Shown here in pieces: positions 38,061 through 46,397 of a DNA stretch of 56,717 nt (positions are counted from its first letter, which is position 1; every line of letters begins with the position of its first letter). This DNA is from JAZDCJ01 sp036311985. GTDB taxonomy: Bacteria; Actinomycetota; Actinomycetes; Actinomycetales; Micrococcaceae. A program made the position numbers and the translations under genes. Where the stretch lies: NCBI RefSeq assembly GCF_036311985.1, contig NZ_JAZDCJ010000009.1; one strand, 5' to 3'. The notes below the pieces were generated by a model. That model had not been told where the DNA came from. It made no database searches and saw only the letters and a program-made list of their open reading frames with translations.

Positions 38061-38822
38061 ATGGCCAAGACCCCCGATAGCACCCCCACCGACGACGCCC
38101 AGCCGAAGCGCCGCTTGTTCTCGCGCAAGCCGAAGGCACCGAAGACCGCGAAGGAGCCCGGCCGCCTGAAGCAGCTGGGCCAGGTCTTCCAGATGACCCG
38201 GCGCCACGACCCAATGGTGGTCTGGCTCATGATCTTGGCGTTCCTCGGCGTCGTGGCCGTGGGCCTGCTGATCGGCTTCCTCGTGGACAACTGGGTCACG
38301 CTGCTGCTCGTCGCCATCCCGCTGGGCCTGCTCGCCGCCACGTTCATCCTCTCCCGCCGGGCCGAGCGGGCGGCGTTCGCCCAGCTCGAGGGGCGTCAGG
38401 GAGCGGCCGGCGCCGCGATGAGCGTGCTGCGCCGGGGCTGGATCCTCAAGGAGCAGCCCGTCGCGATCAATCCGCGCACGCAGGACCTCGTGTTCATGGC
38501 GATCGGCAAGCCCGGCGTCGTGCTCGTGACCGAGGGGCCGACGGGCCGCGTCCGCCAGCTCGTCGAGGGCGAGCGCCGGCGCATGGCCCGCGTCCTGCCC
38601 AACGTGCCGATCCACGTCCTCAACGCCGGCTCGGAGGAGGGCCAGACGGCCCTGGGCAAGGTCGGCAAGGAGATGAAGAAGCTCAAGAAGTCGCTCAACA
38701 AGCAGGAGGTCCACGCGGTGGACCTGCGCTTGTCCACGCTCGGCAGCGCCAAGCTGCCGATCCCCAAGGGCATCGACCCGATGCGGGCCCGGCCGGACCG
38801 CCGGGCGATGCGCGGACGCTGA
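38061..38822 (+). CDS. DUF4191 family membrane protein
   Basis: This 253-residue protein fits DUF4191, which regularly follows lipA in actinobacteria. A basic N-terminal region (1-50) precedes two membrane helices (about 53-75 and 80-98). The cytoplasmic domain contains RRGWILKEQPVAINPRTQDL and a Lys-rich helix (GKEMKKLKKSLNKQ) and ends in PDRRAMRGR. No function is established. It lies 31 nt after lipA but has a close -10 box of its own. The gene ends in an unusual poly-G region at 38838-38946. Confidence 0.85.
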   Translation: MAKTPDSTPTDDAQPKRRLFSRKPKAPKTAKEPGRLKQLGQVFQMTRRHDPMVVWLMILAFLGVVAVGLLIGFLVDNWVTLLLVAIPLGLLAATFILSRRAERAAFAQLEGRQGAAGAAMSVLRRGWILKEQPVAINPRTQDLVFMAIGKPGVVLVTEGPTGRVRQLVEGERRRMARVLPNVPIHVLNAGSEEGQTALGKVGKEMKKLKKSLNKQEVHAVDLRLSTLGSAKLPIPKGIDPMRARPDRRAMRGR

Positions 38823-38837
38823 GCCCGGACGACGACG

Positions 38838-38946
38838 AACGGGGCGGGGGGGGGGGGAGGGGGGGGGGAAGGGACGCTTTCCCTCTCTTCGACCCAAAAC
38901 GTGAAAAGGGGAGGGTGCGGGGGGGGGGGCGGGACCCCGCCCCGTT
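38838..38946. terminator. Split terminator-like hairpin with poly-G insert, between DUF4191 and RDD genes
   Basis: The 12-bp arms AACGGGGCGGGG (38838-38849) and CCCCGCCCCGTT (38935-38946) are perfectly complementary and the second is followed by TTCCC, as in an intrinsic terminator. They are separated by 85 nt that contain G runs (overall tracts of 12, 10 and 11 G at 38846-38857, 38859-38868 and 38919-38929) and an A/T-richer middle unlike the genome. Confidence 0.55.
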
Positions 38947-38995
38947 TCCCTACCGGTCGACCGGCTGCGTTTCCGCCGCTCCGGCCGGGACCGGA

Positions 38996-39433
38996 TCAGC
39001 GCGTGCGGACCAGGATGGTCTTCACCACGCGGTCGTGCAGTCCGCGCTGATCCCCGTCCGCGACGAGCGGCGGAACGACGAGGCAGAGCAGGAGCGTGCG
39101 CACGACGCCGTCGAGCGGACGGATGCCCGTTCCGTCCAGGCGCTGGACCTGCATTCCCATGACGCGGTGGCCCACGGAATGCCCCGTGACGCCGACGAAC
39201 ACGAGCTGCATGACGGCGAACCAGAGCAGGTTGGCCCACGGGGCGGCGTCGAAGAAGAGCCAGGAGACCAGCATGGCCAGCCCCCAGTCGATGCACAAGG
39301 CCACCACGCGGGGACCGAAGCGGGCGATGCTGGCGGGACCCGATTCCGGGCGGCCGAGCCGCTGTCCCGGCCAGGACTGGTCGTTGAGCTGGGGTGGACC
39401 CTGCAGCCAGGATCCGAGGTCTTTTCTCTCCAC
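38996..39433 (-). CDS. RDD family membrane protein
   Basis: This 145-residue protein shows the RDD pattern: an Arg in the first helix region (FGPRVVALCIDWGLAMLVSWLFF), the Asp of that helix and the later RVMGMQVQRLDG...GLHDRVVKT segment. Three hydrophobic stretches are visible, near 40-60, 67-85 and 107-125. RDD proteins are of mixed or unknown function. The start is GTG 39433, with TACCCT 6 nt upstream on the same strand, hence probably leaderless. It is convergent with the DUF4191 gene and divergent from glnA. Confidence 0.85.
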   Translation of the reverse strand: MERKDLGSWLQGPPQLNDQSWPGQRLGRPESGPASIARFGPRVVALCIDWGLAMLVSWLFFDAAPWANLLWFAVMQLVFVGVTGHSVGHRVMGMQVQRLDGTGIRPLDGVVRTLLLCLVVPPLVADGDQRGLHDRVVKTILVRTR

Positions 39434-39439
39434 CCCTCA

Positions 39440-39445
39440 AGGGTA
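39440..39445 (-). promoter_or_regulatory. -10 box of RDD gene, leaderless type
   Basis: TACCCT on the minus strand ends 6 nt before the GTG at 39433. Confidence 0.5.
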
Positions 39446-39499
39446 GCCGCCTGCGCCGCGGACAGCGGCCGTGTCAACCGCCCGTAAAAGGCACCCCGT

Positions 39500-39537
39500 G
39501 TAACGTCCCGGAAACAACCGCGTCACTGCCGGGAAAC
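39500..39537 (+). promoter_or_regulatory. GlnR-binding site upstream of glnA
   Basis: GTAAC-N6-GAAAC-N6-GTCAC-N6-GAAAC matches the four-half-site actinobacterial GlnR consensus, with exact 11-bp phasing. It lies just upstream of a TAGGCT -10 box (39548-39553), so glnA is probably under nitrogen control by GlnR. Confidence 0.85.
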
Positions 39538-39547
39538 GGCGATTCGA

Positions 39548-39553
39548 TAGGCT
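39548..39553 (+). promoter_or_regulatory. -10 box of glnA
   Basis: TAGGCT lies about 80 nt before the glnA ATG, giving a leader with an AGGAG ribosome-binding site at about 39620. Confidence 0.6.
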
Positions 39554-39633
39554 GGTCACAACTTCGGGAACCGATCACCCGAGCCAGCGGCCACTTTGCC
39601 CGGCAAAATTGCCTCACATAGGAGCAGTTCTAG

Positions 39634-41058
39634 ATGTTCAAGAATGCGGACGAAGTCCTCCAGTACATTGCCGACGAAGACGTCAAGTTCGTCGACATCC
39701 GTTTCACCGACCTCCCCGGCGTGCAGCAGCACTTCAACGTCCCGGCCAAGACGGTCGACGCCGACTTCTTCGTGAACGGACAGCTCTTCGACGGATCCTC
39801 GATCCGCGGCTTCCAGGGCATCGCCGAGTCCGACATGCAGCTCATCCCGGACGTCACCACGGGCTTCATCGACCCCTTCCGCGTGGAGAAGACCCTGGCG
39901 TTCAACTTCTCGATCGTCAACCCCCGCACCGGCGAGCCCTACCACCGCGACCCCCGCGGCGTGGCCGAGCGCGCCGAGGCCTACCTGGCCTCCACCGGAA
40001 TCGCCGACACCGCGTTCTTCGCCCCCGAGGCCGAGTTCTTCATCTTCGACAACGTCCAGTACGAGTCGAAGCCGCAGGGCTCCTTCTACAAGGTCGACTC
40101 CATCGAGGCCGCCTGGAACACCGGGCGCAAGGAGGAGGGCGGCAACCAGGGCTACAAGACCCCGTTCAAGGGCGGCTACTTCCCCGTCTCCCCGACCGAC
40201 AAGCAGGCCGACCTGCGCGACGCCATCTGCGTCGAGCTCGATGCCGCCGGCCTCGAGGTCGAGCGCTCCCACCACGAGGTCGGCGGCGCCGGCCAGGCGG
40301 AGATCAACTACAAGTTCAACACCCTGGTCCACTCGGCCGACGACATCCTGAAGTTCAAGTACATCGTCAAGAACGTCGCCGACGCGTGGGGCAAGTCGGC
40401 CACCTTCATGCCGAAGCCGGTCTTCGGCGACAACGGCTCGGGCATGCACTGCCACCAGTCGCTGTGGTCCAACGGCGACCCGCTGTTCTACGACGAGAAG
40501 GGCTACGCCGGCCTGTCCGACCTCGCCCGCTGGTACATCGGCGGCCTCCTCAAGCACGCCTCCGCCGTCCTGGCCTTCACGAACCCGACCGTGAACTCCT
40601 ACAAGCGCCTCGTGAAGGGCTTCGAGGCCCCCGTGAACATGGTGTACTCGCAGGGCAACCGCTCCGCCGGCATCCGCATCCCGATCACGGGCTCCAACCC
40701 GAAGGCCAAGCGCATCGAGTTCCGCGCTCCGGACGCCTCCTCCAACCCGTACCTGGCCTTCGCTGCGCAGCTGATGGCCGGCCTCGACGGCATCAAGAAC
40801 CGCATCGAGCCGTCGGACCCGATCGACAAGGACCTCTACGAGCTCCCGGCCGAAGAGGCCAAGGACATCCAGAAGGCCCCGGGATCGCTCGAGGAGGCCC
40901 TCGTGGCCCTCGAGAACGACTACGAGTTCCTGCTCGCGGGAGACGTCTTCACCGAGGACCTGGTCCGCACCTGGATCGACTACAAGCGCGAGAACGAGAT
41001 CAAGCCGCTGTCGCTGCGCCCGAACCCGTACGAGTTCGAGCTGTACTACGGCGTCTAG
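39634..41058 (+). CDS. glnA: Glutamine synthetase type I (GSI-beta, adenylylatable)
   Basis: This 474-residue enzyme joins ammonia and glutamate with ATP, forming dodecamers in the cytoplasm. The signatures FDGSSIRGFQ, KPVFGDNGSGMHCHQS and NRSAGIRIP are present. The adenylylation site is Tyr402 in KDLYELPAEE, the target of GlnE, which is encoded 0.8 kb downstream on the other strand. The ATG at 39634 follows AGGAG. Expression is probably controlled by GlnR through the box at 39500-39537. A 17-bp terminator hairpin follows the stop. Confidence 0.97.
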   Translation: MFKNADEVLQYIADEDVKFVDIRFTDLPGVQQHFNVPAKTVDADFFVNGQLFDGSSIRGFQGIAESDMQLIPDVTTGFIDPFRVEKTLAFNFSIVNPRTGEPYHRDPRGVAERAEAYLASTGIADTAFFAPEAEFFIFDNVQYESKPQGSFYKVDSIEAAWNTGRKEEGGNQGYKTPFKGGYFPVSPTDKQADLRDAICVELDAAGLEVERSHHEVGGAGQAEINYKFNTLVHSADDILKFKYIVKNVADAWGKSATFMPKPVFGDNGSGMHCHQSLWSNGDPLFYDEKGYAGLSDLARWYIGGLLKHASAVLAFTNPTVNSYKRLVKGFEAPVNMVYSQGNRSAGIRIPITGSNPKAKRIEFRAPDASSNPYLAFAAQLMAGLDGIKNRIEPSDPIDKDLYELPAEEAKDIQKAPGSLEEALVALENDYEFLLAGDVFTEDLVRTWIDYKRENEIKPLSLRPNPYEFELYYGV

Positions 41059-41088
41059 CCGCACTCCGCGGCCACCCCGCGTGAACAG

Positions 41089-41131
41089 GGAGCCCGCACG
41101 GGCCGTCGCTTCGGCGGCCCGTGCGGGCTCC
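41089..41131. terminator. Terminator between glnA and cupin gene
   Basis: Perfect 17-bp arms, 41089-41105 and 41115-41131, surround a 9-nt loop in the convergent gap. Confidence 0.85.
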
Positions 41132-41193
41132 TCCGCATCCGGCTGCGCGTGCCGACGGCAGGGGCGCCGTCCAGTCCGCGCGCCTTCCGCGAC

Positions 41194-41523
41194 TCAGCCG
41201 GCAAGCGTGGTCAGCAGGAAGACGGAGGGCTCGTCGGCGCCCACGCGGTGGACGGCGTCGGGCAGGACGAACAGTCCGCCGTGGGACACGCGCACCTCGC
41301 CGGAGTCCCATCCCACCCTCACGGCTCCACGCAGCACGAGCAGGGTCGCGGCCTCCGGTTTGGAGTGGTCGCCCAGCTCCGCCCCGGCCGCGAGGGCGAT
41401 GAGCGTGTGCCGCAGGCGCCCGTCGTTCAGCACGACCCGGGCGCTGCGCCGGTGTGGAGCGGAGGCCGCCTTGGCCAGGTGCTCCTCGGCGAGGGCATCG
41501 AGTTCGGCCCGGGTCACGTGCAT
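41194..41523 (-). CDS. Cupin domain protein
   Basis: This 109-residue protein is a single small cupin barrel. The first motif is around GAELGDHSKPEAATLLVLRG and the second around HGGLFVLPDAVHRV. The metal-binding residues are only partly kept: one His in DHSKPE and one in AVHRV. Such proteins may bind a small ligand or act as sensors; no substrate can be named. The ATG at 41523 follows AGGAGG. It is the second gene after the small HTH gene (37-nt gap), so the pair is probably one operon. Confidence 0.78.
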   Translation of the reverse strand: MHVTRAELDALAEEHLAKAASAPHRRSARVVLNDGRLRHTLIALAAGAELGDHSKPEAATLLVLRGAVRVGWDSGEVRVSHGGLFVLPDAVHRVGADEPSVFLLTTLAG

Positions 41524-41559
41524 GGGTCCTCCTGGGGGTCTGCTCCGGCGGCCCGGGTC

Positions 41560-41760
41560 TCAGGTGTGCTTTCCGTAGCCCTTGTGGACGGCCTGGCGCG
41601 TGACGCCGAGGGCCTGGGCGATCGCCTCCCAGGACAATCCCTCGGCGCGGGCCCGCCGGACCAGCTCCGCCTCATGGCGGCGCAGCCGCTGCTGCAGCTC
41701 GGCGACGGCCCGCAGGCCGCGGATGGGATGGCCGTCCATGGCCCCGATCAGCGTCTTCAT
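41560..41760 (-). CDS. Small helix-turn-helix protein
   Basis: This 66-residue protein has a C-terminal helix-turn-helix (GLSWEAIAQALGVTRQAVHKGY) preceded by a charged helix (LQQRLRRHEAELVRRARAEG). It resembles small DNA-binding proteins that accompany Clp N-terminal-like or cupin partners. The ATG at 41760 was preferred to one 51 nt upstream because GGAGGAGG lies 7 nt before it. A promoter (TTGACG, 17 bp, TAGCGT) is upstream and overlaps the inverted repeat GTCAA-N6-TTGAC, a possible autoregulatory site. Its operon partner is the downstream cupin. Confidence 0.75.
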   Translation of the reverse strand: MKTLIGAMDGHPIRGLRAVAELQQRLRRHEAELVRRARAEGLSWEAIAQALGVTRQAVHKGYGKHT

Positions 41761-41782
41761 CGCGTCCTCCTCCACGGTGGCA

Positions 41783-41822
41783 ACGCTACGGCGTGCACCA
41801 TGCGGCGTCAACCATGATTGAC
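41783..41822 (-). promoter_or_regulatory. Promoter and candidate operator of HTH-cupin operon
   Basis: On the minus strand, TTGACG (41806-41811) is 17 bp from TAGCGT (41783-41788). The inverted repeat GTCAA-N6-TTGAC (41807-41822) overlaps the -35, placing a bound protein in position to repress. Confidence 0.6.
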
Positions 41823-41851
41823 AAAGGATGCGATCTGCCCGTCCGCGCGGG

Positions 41852-44800
41852 CTACGCCTTGTCCTCGAAGCCGTAGAAGTGCCGCTCGAAGACCTGGCGC
41901 GCCCGCCGCGTGGCCTTGCGGTAGTCCTCCTCGAGCCGCGAGGCGCTCCCGGCCGGGTAGCCGCACCAGCGCGCGACGGCCTCGAGGTCCCGCCAGGAGC
42001 GCGGAACGACGTCGGACGCGCGGCCCGTGCAGACCATCGTCGCGCTGCGGATCCGGGTCGCGAGCGCCCACGCGCGGTCGAGCAGCTCGACGTCCTCGGC
42101 GGGCAGCAGCCCGGCGACGGCGATCGCCCGCAGCGCCGGACGCGTCGACGTCGTGCGCAGTTCCGGGTACTCGGCCGCGTGGCGCAGCTGCAGCAGCTGG
42201 ACGAGCCACTCGACGTCGCTCAGTCCCCCGCGGCCCAGCTTGACGTGGAGCGCCGGATCGGCCCCCCGCGGGAGCCGCTCGGCCTCGACGCGGGCCTTGA
42301 TCCGGCGGACCTCCCGTTCCTCCTCCGTGGTGATTCCGGTCTGGTAGCGCACGTCGTCGGCGAGCGCCATGAAGTCTGCGGCGAGCTCGTCGTCCCCGGC
42401 CAGCGGTCGGGCGCGCAGGAGCGCCTGCCGCTCCCAGACGAGCGCCCACCGGCCGTAGTACTCGCGGTAGGCCTCGAGCGTGCGCACGAGGGGTCCCTGG
42501 CGCCCCTCGGGCCGCAGGTCGGCGTCGACGACCAGCTTGGGCTCGGCCAGCACGGCGGGCTTGAGCGGCTGGGTCGCGAGCTGGCCGAGGCGGGTCATGA
42601 TCCGGTACGCCTGCTCCTGGGCCTGCTGCGGATCGGCGCCCGGCAGGGGACGGTGCACGAACATCGCGTCGACGTCGGAGCCGTAGGCGATCTCGCGCCC
42701 GCCCTGGCGCCCCATCGCGACGACGAGGACGTCCGTGATGCGCTCCCGCTCGGCGTACTCGTCCTGTTCGGCGACGCGCAGGGCGGCCAGGACCGCCGCC
42801 CGGTCCGCGTCCGAGAGCGCCTCGCCGACGCGGTCCTGGTCGATGAGCCCGGCCCCGTCGGCCAGCGCCGTGCGCAGGAGCTCGCGGCGCCGGTTGAGCC
42901 GGATGAGCCGCATGGCCTCCTCGGCGTCCGGATGCCGTTTCATCTTCGCGGCGTTCTCCTTCCACAGCTGCTCGAACGGCATGGGCTGCAGCTCGCGGTC
43001 GTCGCCGAGCCACGCGGCGGACTCCGGGGAGACGACGAGCAGGTCCGTGATGAAGCGGCTGCCGGAGAGCACGTGGCACAAGCGCTCGGCGCCGGCCCGC
43101 GAGTCCCGCAGCATGCCGAGGAACCACGGCGACTCGCCGAGCGCCTCGCTCAGGCGGCGGAAGCCGAGCAGGCCCGCGTCCGGGTCCACGCCCTCGGCGA
43201 TCCACCCCAGCAGCACGGGCAGGAGCTGGCGCTGCAGCGCGGCCCGGCGCCGCACCCCGGACGTGAGCGCCTCGATGTGGCGCAGCGCGCCGCGTGGATC
43301 GGCATAGCCCAGGGCGCGCAGCCGCGCTTCCGCAGCCTCCGGCGTCAGGCGGACCTCGTCCGTGCTGAGGTTGGCGGCCGTGGCCAGGAGGGGCCGGTAG
43401 AAGATCCGCTCGTGCAGCGACTTCACGGCACGGCGCGTCTTCTGCCACTGTTCCGTCAGCCCGTCGGCCGTGGGCCGCTCCGTGCGCGCCCCCGTCCCCT
43501 CCGCGGCGCGGGCGAGCGCCCGCAGGGCGTCCTCCTTGACGGGCATGAGGTGCGTCCGGCGCAGCTTCACGAGCTGGATCCGGTGCTCGAGCACGCGCAG
43601 GTAGCGGTAGGCGGCGTCGAACTCCGCCGCGTCGGAGCGGCCGATGTATCCCGCCTCGCTCAGCGCGGCGATCGCCGACGTCGTGTCCCGCACGCGCAGC
43701 GACTCGTCGACCCGGCCGTGGACGAGCTGGAGCAGCTGGACGGTGAACTCGACGTCGCGCAGCCCGCCGGGGCCGAGCTTGAGCTGCCGGGCGACCTCCT
43801 GGGCGGGGATGTTGTCCGTGACGCGGCGGCGCATGGCCTGCACGGACTCGACGAAGCCGTCGCGCTCCGAGGAGGCCCAGATGAACGGCGCCACGGCCTC
43901 CTCGTAGGCCCGCCCCAGCTCGTCGTCGCCGGCGATCCGGCGCGCCTTCAAGAGGGCCTGGAACTCCCAGCTCTGCGCCCAGCGGGAGTAGTAGGCCACG
44001 TGGGAGTCGAGCGTGCGCGACAGCGCCCCGTCCTTGCCCTCGGGCCGCAGGTTCGCGTCCACCTCCCACAGGGCCGGCTCCGGTCCGGGGGCGCCGAGGA
44101 CGCGGGCGATGCCGCTCGCGAGGAACGCGGCGATCTCCGGCGCCCGCTCCTCGGGGCAGCCGTCCGCGGCGTGGACGTAGACGACATCGACGTCCGAGAT
44201 GTAGTTCAGCTCGGCCGCGCCGCACTTGCCCATGCCGATCACGGCGAGCCGCACGCCGGCCACGTCCTCGGGCCCGAAGCGCTCGGCGGCCTCGGTCCGG
44301 GCCACCGCGAGCGCGGCGTGGACGGCGGCCGCCGCGAGGTCGGCGAGGGCCCGGCCGACGCCCGGCATCGCCGCGACCGGATCCGGCGCCCCGAGGTCGG
44401 CGAGCGCGATCCGGGTCAGCTCCGCCCGGTAGGCGACGCGCAGGGCGGCCCAGGCCGCGGGGCCGGACGCGCCGGCGGTCTCCGCTCCCTCGGGACCCGC
44501 CGCGTCGACGGAGGCTAGCAGCGCCTCCCTGACGCGCCCGGACGACGCCGGGGCCCCGCCGTCGTCCCCTCCCCCGCCTCCCGCGGCCGGTTCCGTGAGG
44601 AGGGAGGTGTGCGCGGGGTGCCGGATGAGGAACTCGGCGAGGGCCTCCGAGGCGCCGAGCAGGCGGAAGAGCCCCCCGCCGTCGGGTCCGGAGACGAGGT
44701 CGAGCACCCCGGGGGCCACCTCGGCGAGGCGGACGAGGGACAGGACCGCGAGGTCGGGGTCGGCCGAGAGCGCGAGGCCCTCCAGCAGGCGTTCCGGCGC

Positions 44801-44890
44801 GATCCCCTCGAACTCGGGGGAGGCGAGGAAGCGCCGGGCGCGTTCGACGTCGTCGAACCCCGTGGCGATGAGCTGGCGCGCGGTGCTCAT
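41852..44890 (-). CDS. glnE: Glutamine synthetase adenylyltransferase/deadenylase
   Basis: This 1012-residue bifunctional enzyme adenylylates and deadenylylates glutamine synthetase. There are two nucleotidyltransferase domains. The first carries GMGKCGAAELNYISDVDVVY (219-238). The second carries AMGRQGGREIAYGSDVDAMF in the C-terminal half. Helical regulatory regions join them. Its substrate is GlnA (39634-41058, Tyr402). The ATG at 44890 lies 11 nt after the second glutamine synthetase gene, so both are in one operon, as in mycobacteria. The open frame continues upstream through that gene, but no other start is credible. Confidence 0.95.
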   Translation of the reverse strand: MSTARQLIATGFDDVERARRFLASPEFEGIAPERLLEGLALSADPDLAVLSLVRLAEVAPGVLDLVSGPDGGGLFRLLGASEALAEFLIRHPAHTSLLTEPAAGGGGGDDGGAPASSGRVREALLASVDAAGPEGAETAGASGPAAWAALRVAYRAELTRIALADLGAPDPVAAMPGVGRALADLAAAAVHAALAVARTEAAERFGPEDVAGVRLAVIGMGKCGAAELNYISDVDVVYVHAADGCPEERAPEIAAFLASGIARVLGAPGPEPALWEVDANLRPEGKDGALSRTLDSHVAYYSRWAQSWEFQALLKARRIAGDDELGRAYEEAVAPFIWASSERDGFVESVQAMRRRVTDNIPAQEVARQLKLGPGGLRDVEFTVQLLQLVHGRVDESLRVRDTTSAIAALSEAGYIGRSDAAEFDAAYRYLRVLEHRIQLVKLRRTHLMPVKEDALRALARAAEGTGARTERPTADGLTEQWQKTRRAVKSLHERIFYRPLLATAANLSTDEVRLTPEAAEARLRALGYADPRGALRHIEALTSGVRRRAALQRQLLPVLLGWIAEGVDPDAGLLGFRRLSEALGESPWFLGMLRDSRAGAERLCHVLSGSRFITDLLVVSPESAAWLGDDRELQPMPFEQLWKENAAKMKRHPDAEEAMRLIRLNRRRELLRTALADGAGLIDQDRVGEALSDADRAAVLAALRVAEQDEYAERERITDVLVVAMGRQGGREIAYGSDVDAMFVHRPLPGADPQQAQEQAYRIMTRLGQLATQPLKPAVLAEPKLVVDADLRPEGRQGPLVRTLEAYREYYGRWALVWERQALLRARPLAGDDELAADFMALADDVRYQTGITTEEEREVRRIKARVEAERLPRGADPALHVKLGRGGLSDVEWLVQLLQLRHAAEYPELRTTSTRPALRAIAVAGLLPAEDVELLDRAWALATRIRSATMVCTGRASDVVPRSWRDLEAVARWCGYPAGSASRLEEDYRKATRRARQVFERHFYGFEDKA

Positions 44891-44901
44891 GGCCGGTGGT
44901 C

Positions 44902-46242
44902 CTAGAGGATGCCGAGGTAGCGGTTGAGCTCGAAGGGGCTCACGTTCTGCCGGTACTCGTGCCACTCGTCCTGCTTGTTGCGCAGGAAGCTCGCGAAGAC
45001 CTGCTCGCCGAGGATCTCCGCGACGAGCTCGGAGTCCTCCATGGCCCGGATCGCGTCGTGGAGGCTGCCCGGCAGCGGGTCGTGGCCCATCGCGCGGCGC
45101 TCGGCCGAGGACAGGCTCCAGACGTCGTCCTCCGTGGCCGGCGGGAGCTCGTAGCCCTCCTGGATGCCCTTGAGCCCGGCGCCGAGCAGCACGGCGTAGG
45201 CGAGGTACGGGTTGGCCGCCGAGTCGATTCCGCGGTACTCGACGCGCGCCGACTGGCCCTTGTTGGGCTTGTAGAGCGGCACCCGCAACAGCGCGGAACG
45301 GTTGTTGTGCCCCCAGGACAGGTGGCTCGGTGCCTCGCCGCCGCCCCACAGGCGCTTGTAGGAGTTCACGAACTGGTTGGTCACGGCCGTGAATTCCGGG
45401 GCGTGGCGCAGGATGCCGGCGATGAACTGCCGCGCGGTCGTGGAGAGCTGGTATTCCTGCCCGGCCGCAAAGAACGCGTTGGTGTCGCCCTCGAAGAGGG
45501 AGAAGTGCGTGTGCATCCCGGACCCGGGGTGGTCGCTGAACGGCTTGGGCATAAAGGTCGCGTAGATGCCCTGCTGGATCGCGACCTCCTTGATGACCGT
45601 GCGGAAGGTCATGACGTTGTCCGCGGTCTGCAGCGCGTCGGCGTACCGCAGGTCGATCTCGTTCTGTCCCGGGCCGTTCTCGTGGTGGCTGAACTCCACG
45701 GAGATGCCCACGGCCTCGAGCATCGTGACCGCGCGGCGGCGGAAGTCCTGGCCCACGCCGCCGGTGACGTGGTCGAAGTAGCCGCCGTAGTCCACGGGGA
45801 CCGGGACGCCCGCGGCGCCGATGTCCGGGGACTTGAGCAGGTAGAACTCGATCTCGGGGTGCGTGTAGCACGTAAAGCCCATGTCGGCGGCGACGGCGAG
45901 CTGGCGCTTGAGCACGTTGCGGGGGTCGGCCGGGGACGGCGCGCCCTCGGGGGTGAGGATGTCGCAGAACATGCGCGAGGTCGGCTCGGTCTCGCCGCGC
46001 CACGGCAGGATCTGGAACGTCGACGGGTCCGGCTGCGCCAGCATGTCCGACTCGTAGATCCGCGAGAGGCCCTCGATCGAGGACCCGTCGAAGCCGAGGC
46101 CCTCCTCGAACGCCCCCTCCACCTCGGCCGGGGCCAGGGCCACCGATTTCAGGGAGCCGACGACGTCCGTGAACCAGAGGCGGACGAAGCGCACGTCGCG
46201 CTCTTCGATGGTCCTGAGCACGAACTCCTGCTGGCGGTCCAT
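44902..46242 (-). CDS. glnA2: Glutamine synthetase GlnA2-type (not adenylylatable)
   Basis: This 446-residue GS-I family enzyme has FDGSSIEGLSRIYESD, HHENGPGQNEIDLRYAD, KPFSDHPGSGMHTHFSLF and RSALLRVPLYKPNKGQSARVEYRG. The loop that carries Tyr402 in GlnA reads DDVWSLS, so there is a Trp in place of Tyr and no adenylylation is expected. Length matches mycobacterial GlnA2. Some actinobacterial GlnA-like enzymes are gamma-glutamylpolyamine synthetases, so the substrate is not certain. The ATG at 46242 follows AAGGAG at 6 nt; an ATG 15 nt upstream is less likely. It is the first gene of the glnA2-glnE operon. Confidence 0.92.
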   Translation of the reverse strand: MDRQQEFVLRTIEERDVRFVRLWFTDVVGSLKSVALAPAEVEGAFEEGLGFDGSSIEGLSRIYESDMLAQPDPSTFQILPWRGETEPTSRMFCDILTPEGAPSPADPRNVLKRQLAVAADMGFTCYTHPEIEFYLLKSPDIGAAGVPVPVDYGGYFDHVTGGVGQDFRRRAVTMLEAVGISVEFSHHENGPGQNEIDLRYADALQTADNVMTFRTVIKEVAIQQGIYATFMPKPFSDHPGSGMHTHFSLFEGDTNAFFAAGQEYQLSTTARQFIAGILRHAPEFTAVTNQFVNSYKRLWGGGEAPSHLSWGHNNRSALLRVPLYKPNKGQSARVEYRGIDSAANPYLAYAVLLGAGLKGIQEGYELPPATEDDVWSLSSAERRAMGHDPLPGSLHDAIRAMEDSELVAEILGEQVFASFLRNKQDEWHEYRQNVSPFELNRYLGIL

Positions 46243-46301
46243 GGGGGCTCCTTCCACGAGGGAATGCGTTCGGTGGGCGGGCAGTGCATACCGTGTGCAA
46301 C

Positions 46302-46321
46302 TCTACTCGGATCTACTCGGA
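46302..46321. repeat. Tandem 10-bp repeat upstream of glnA2
   Basis: TCTACTCGGA occurs twice without a gap, one helical turn apart, 60-80 bp upstream of glnA2 and 77-96 bp upstream of panB. A minus-strand TATGCA at 46285-46290 could be the -10 box, with the repeat over the -35 position. Confidence 0.6.
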
Positions 46322-46384
46322 CGCCGGTGTGATCGGCCGCCGCGTGACGTCCGGGCGGGCCCGATCCGGCCCGGACCCGTGGCG

Positions 46385-46390
46385 TAGGCT
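46385..46390 (+). promoter_or_regulatory. -10 box of panB, leaderless type
   Basis: TAGGCT ends 7 nt before the ATG at 46398. Confidence 0.6.
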
Positions 46391-46397
46391 GGTGTCC

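Noticed and set aside
29653..38929. Poly-G tracts as phase-variation switches
   Set aside because: All lie after stop codons of convergent or terminated genes, not in coding or promoter positions where length change would switch expression. An artefact or terminator origin is more likely.
41852..46300. One continuous 1482-codon frame suggesting a GlnA2-GlnE fusion
   Set aside because: The upstream part is out of frame with glnA2. The true glnE begins at the ATG at 44890, 11 nt after the glnA2 stop.
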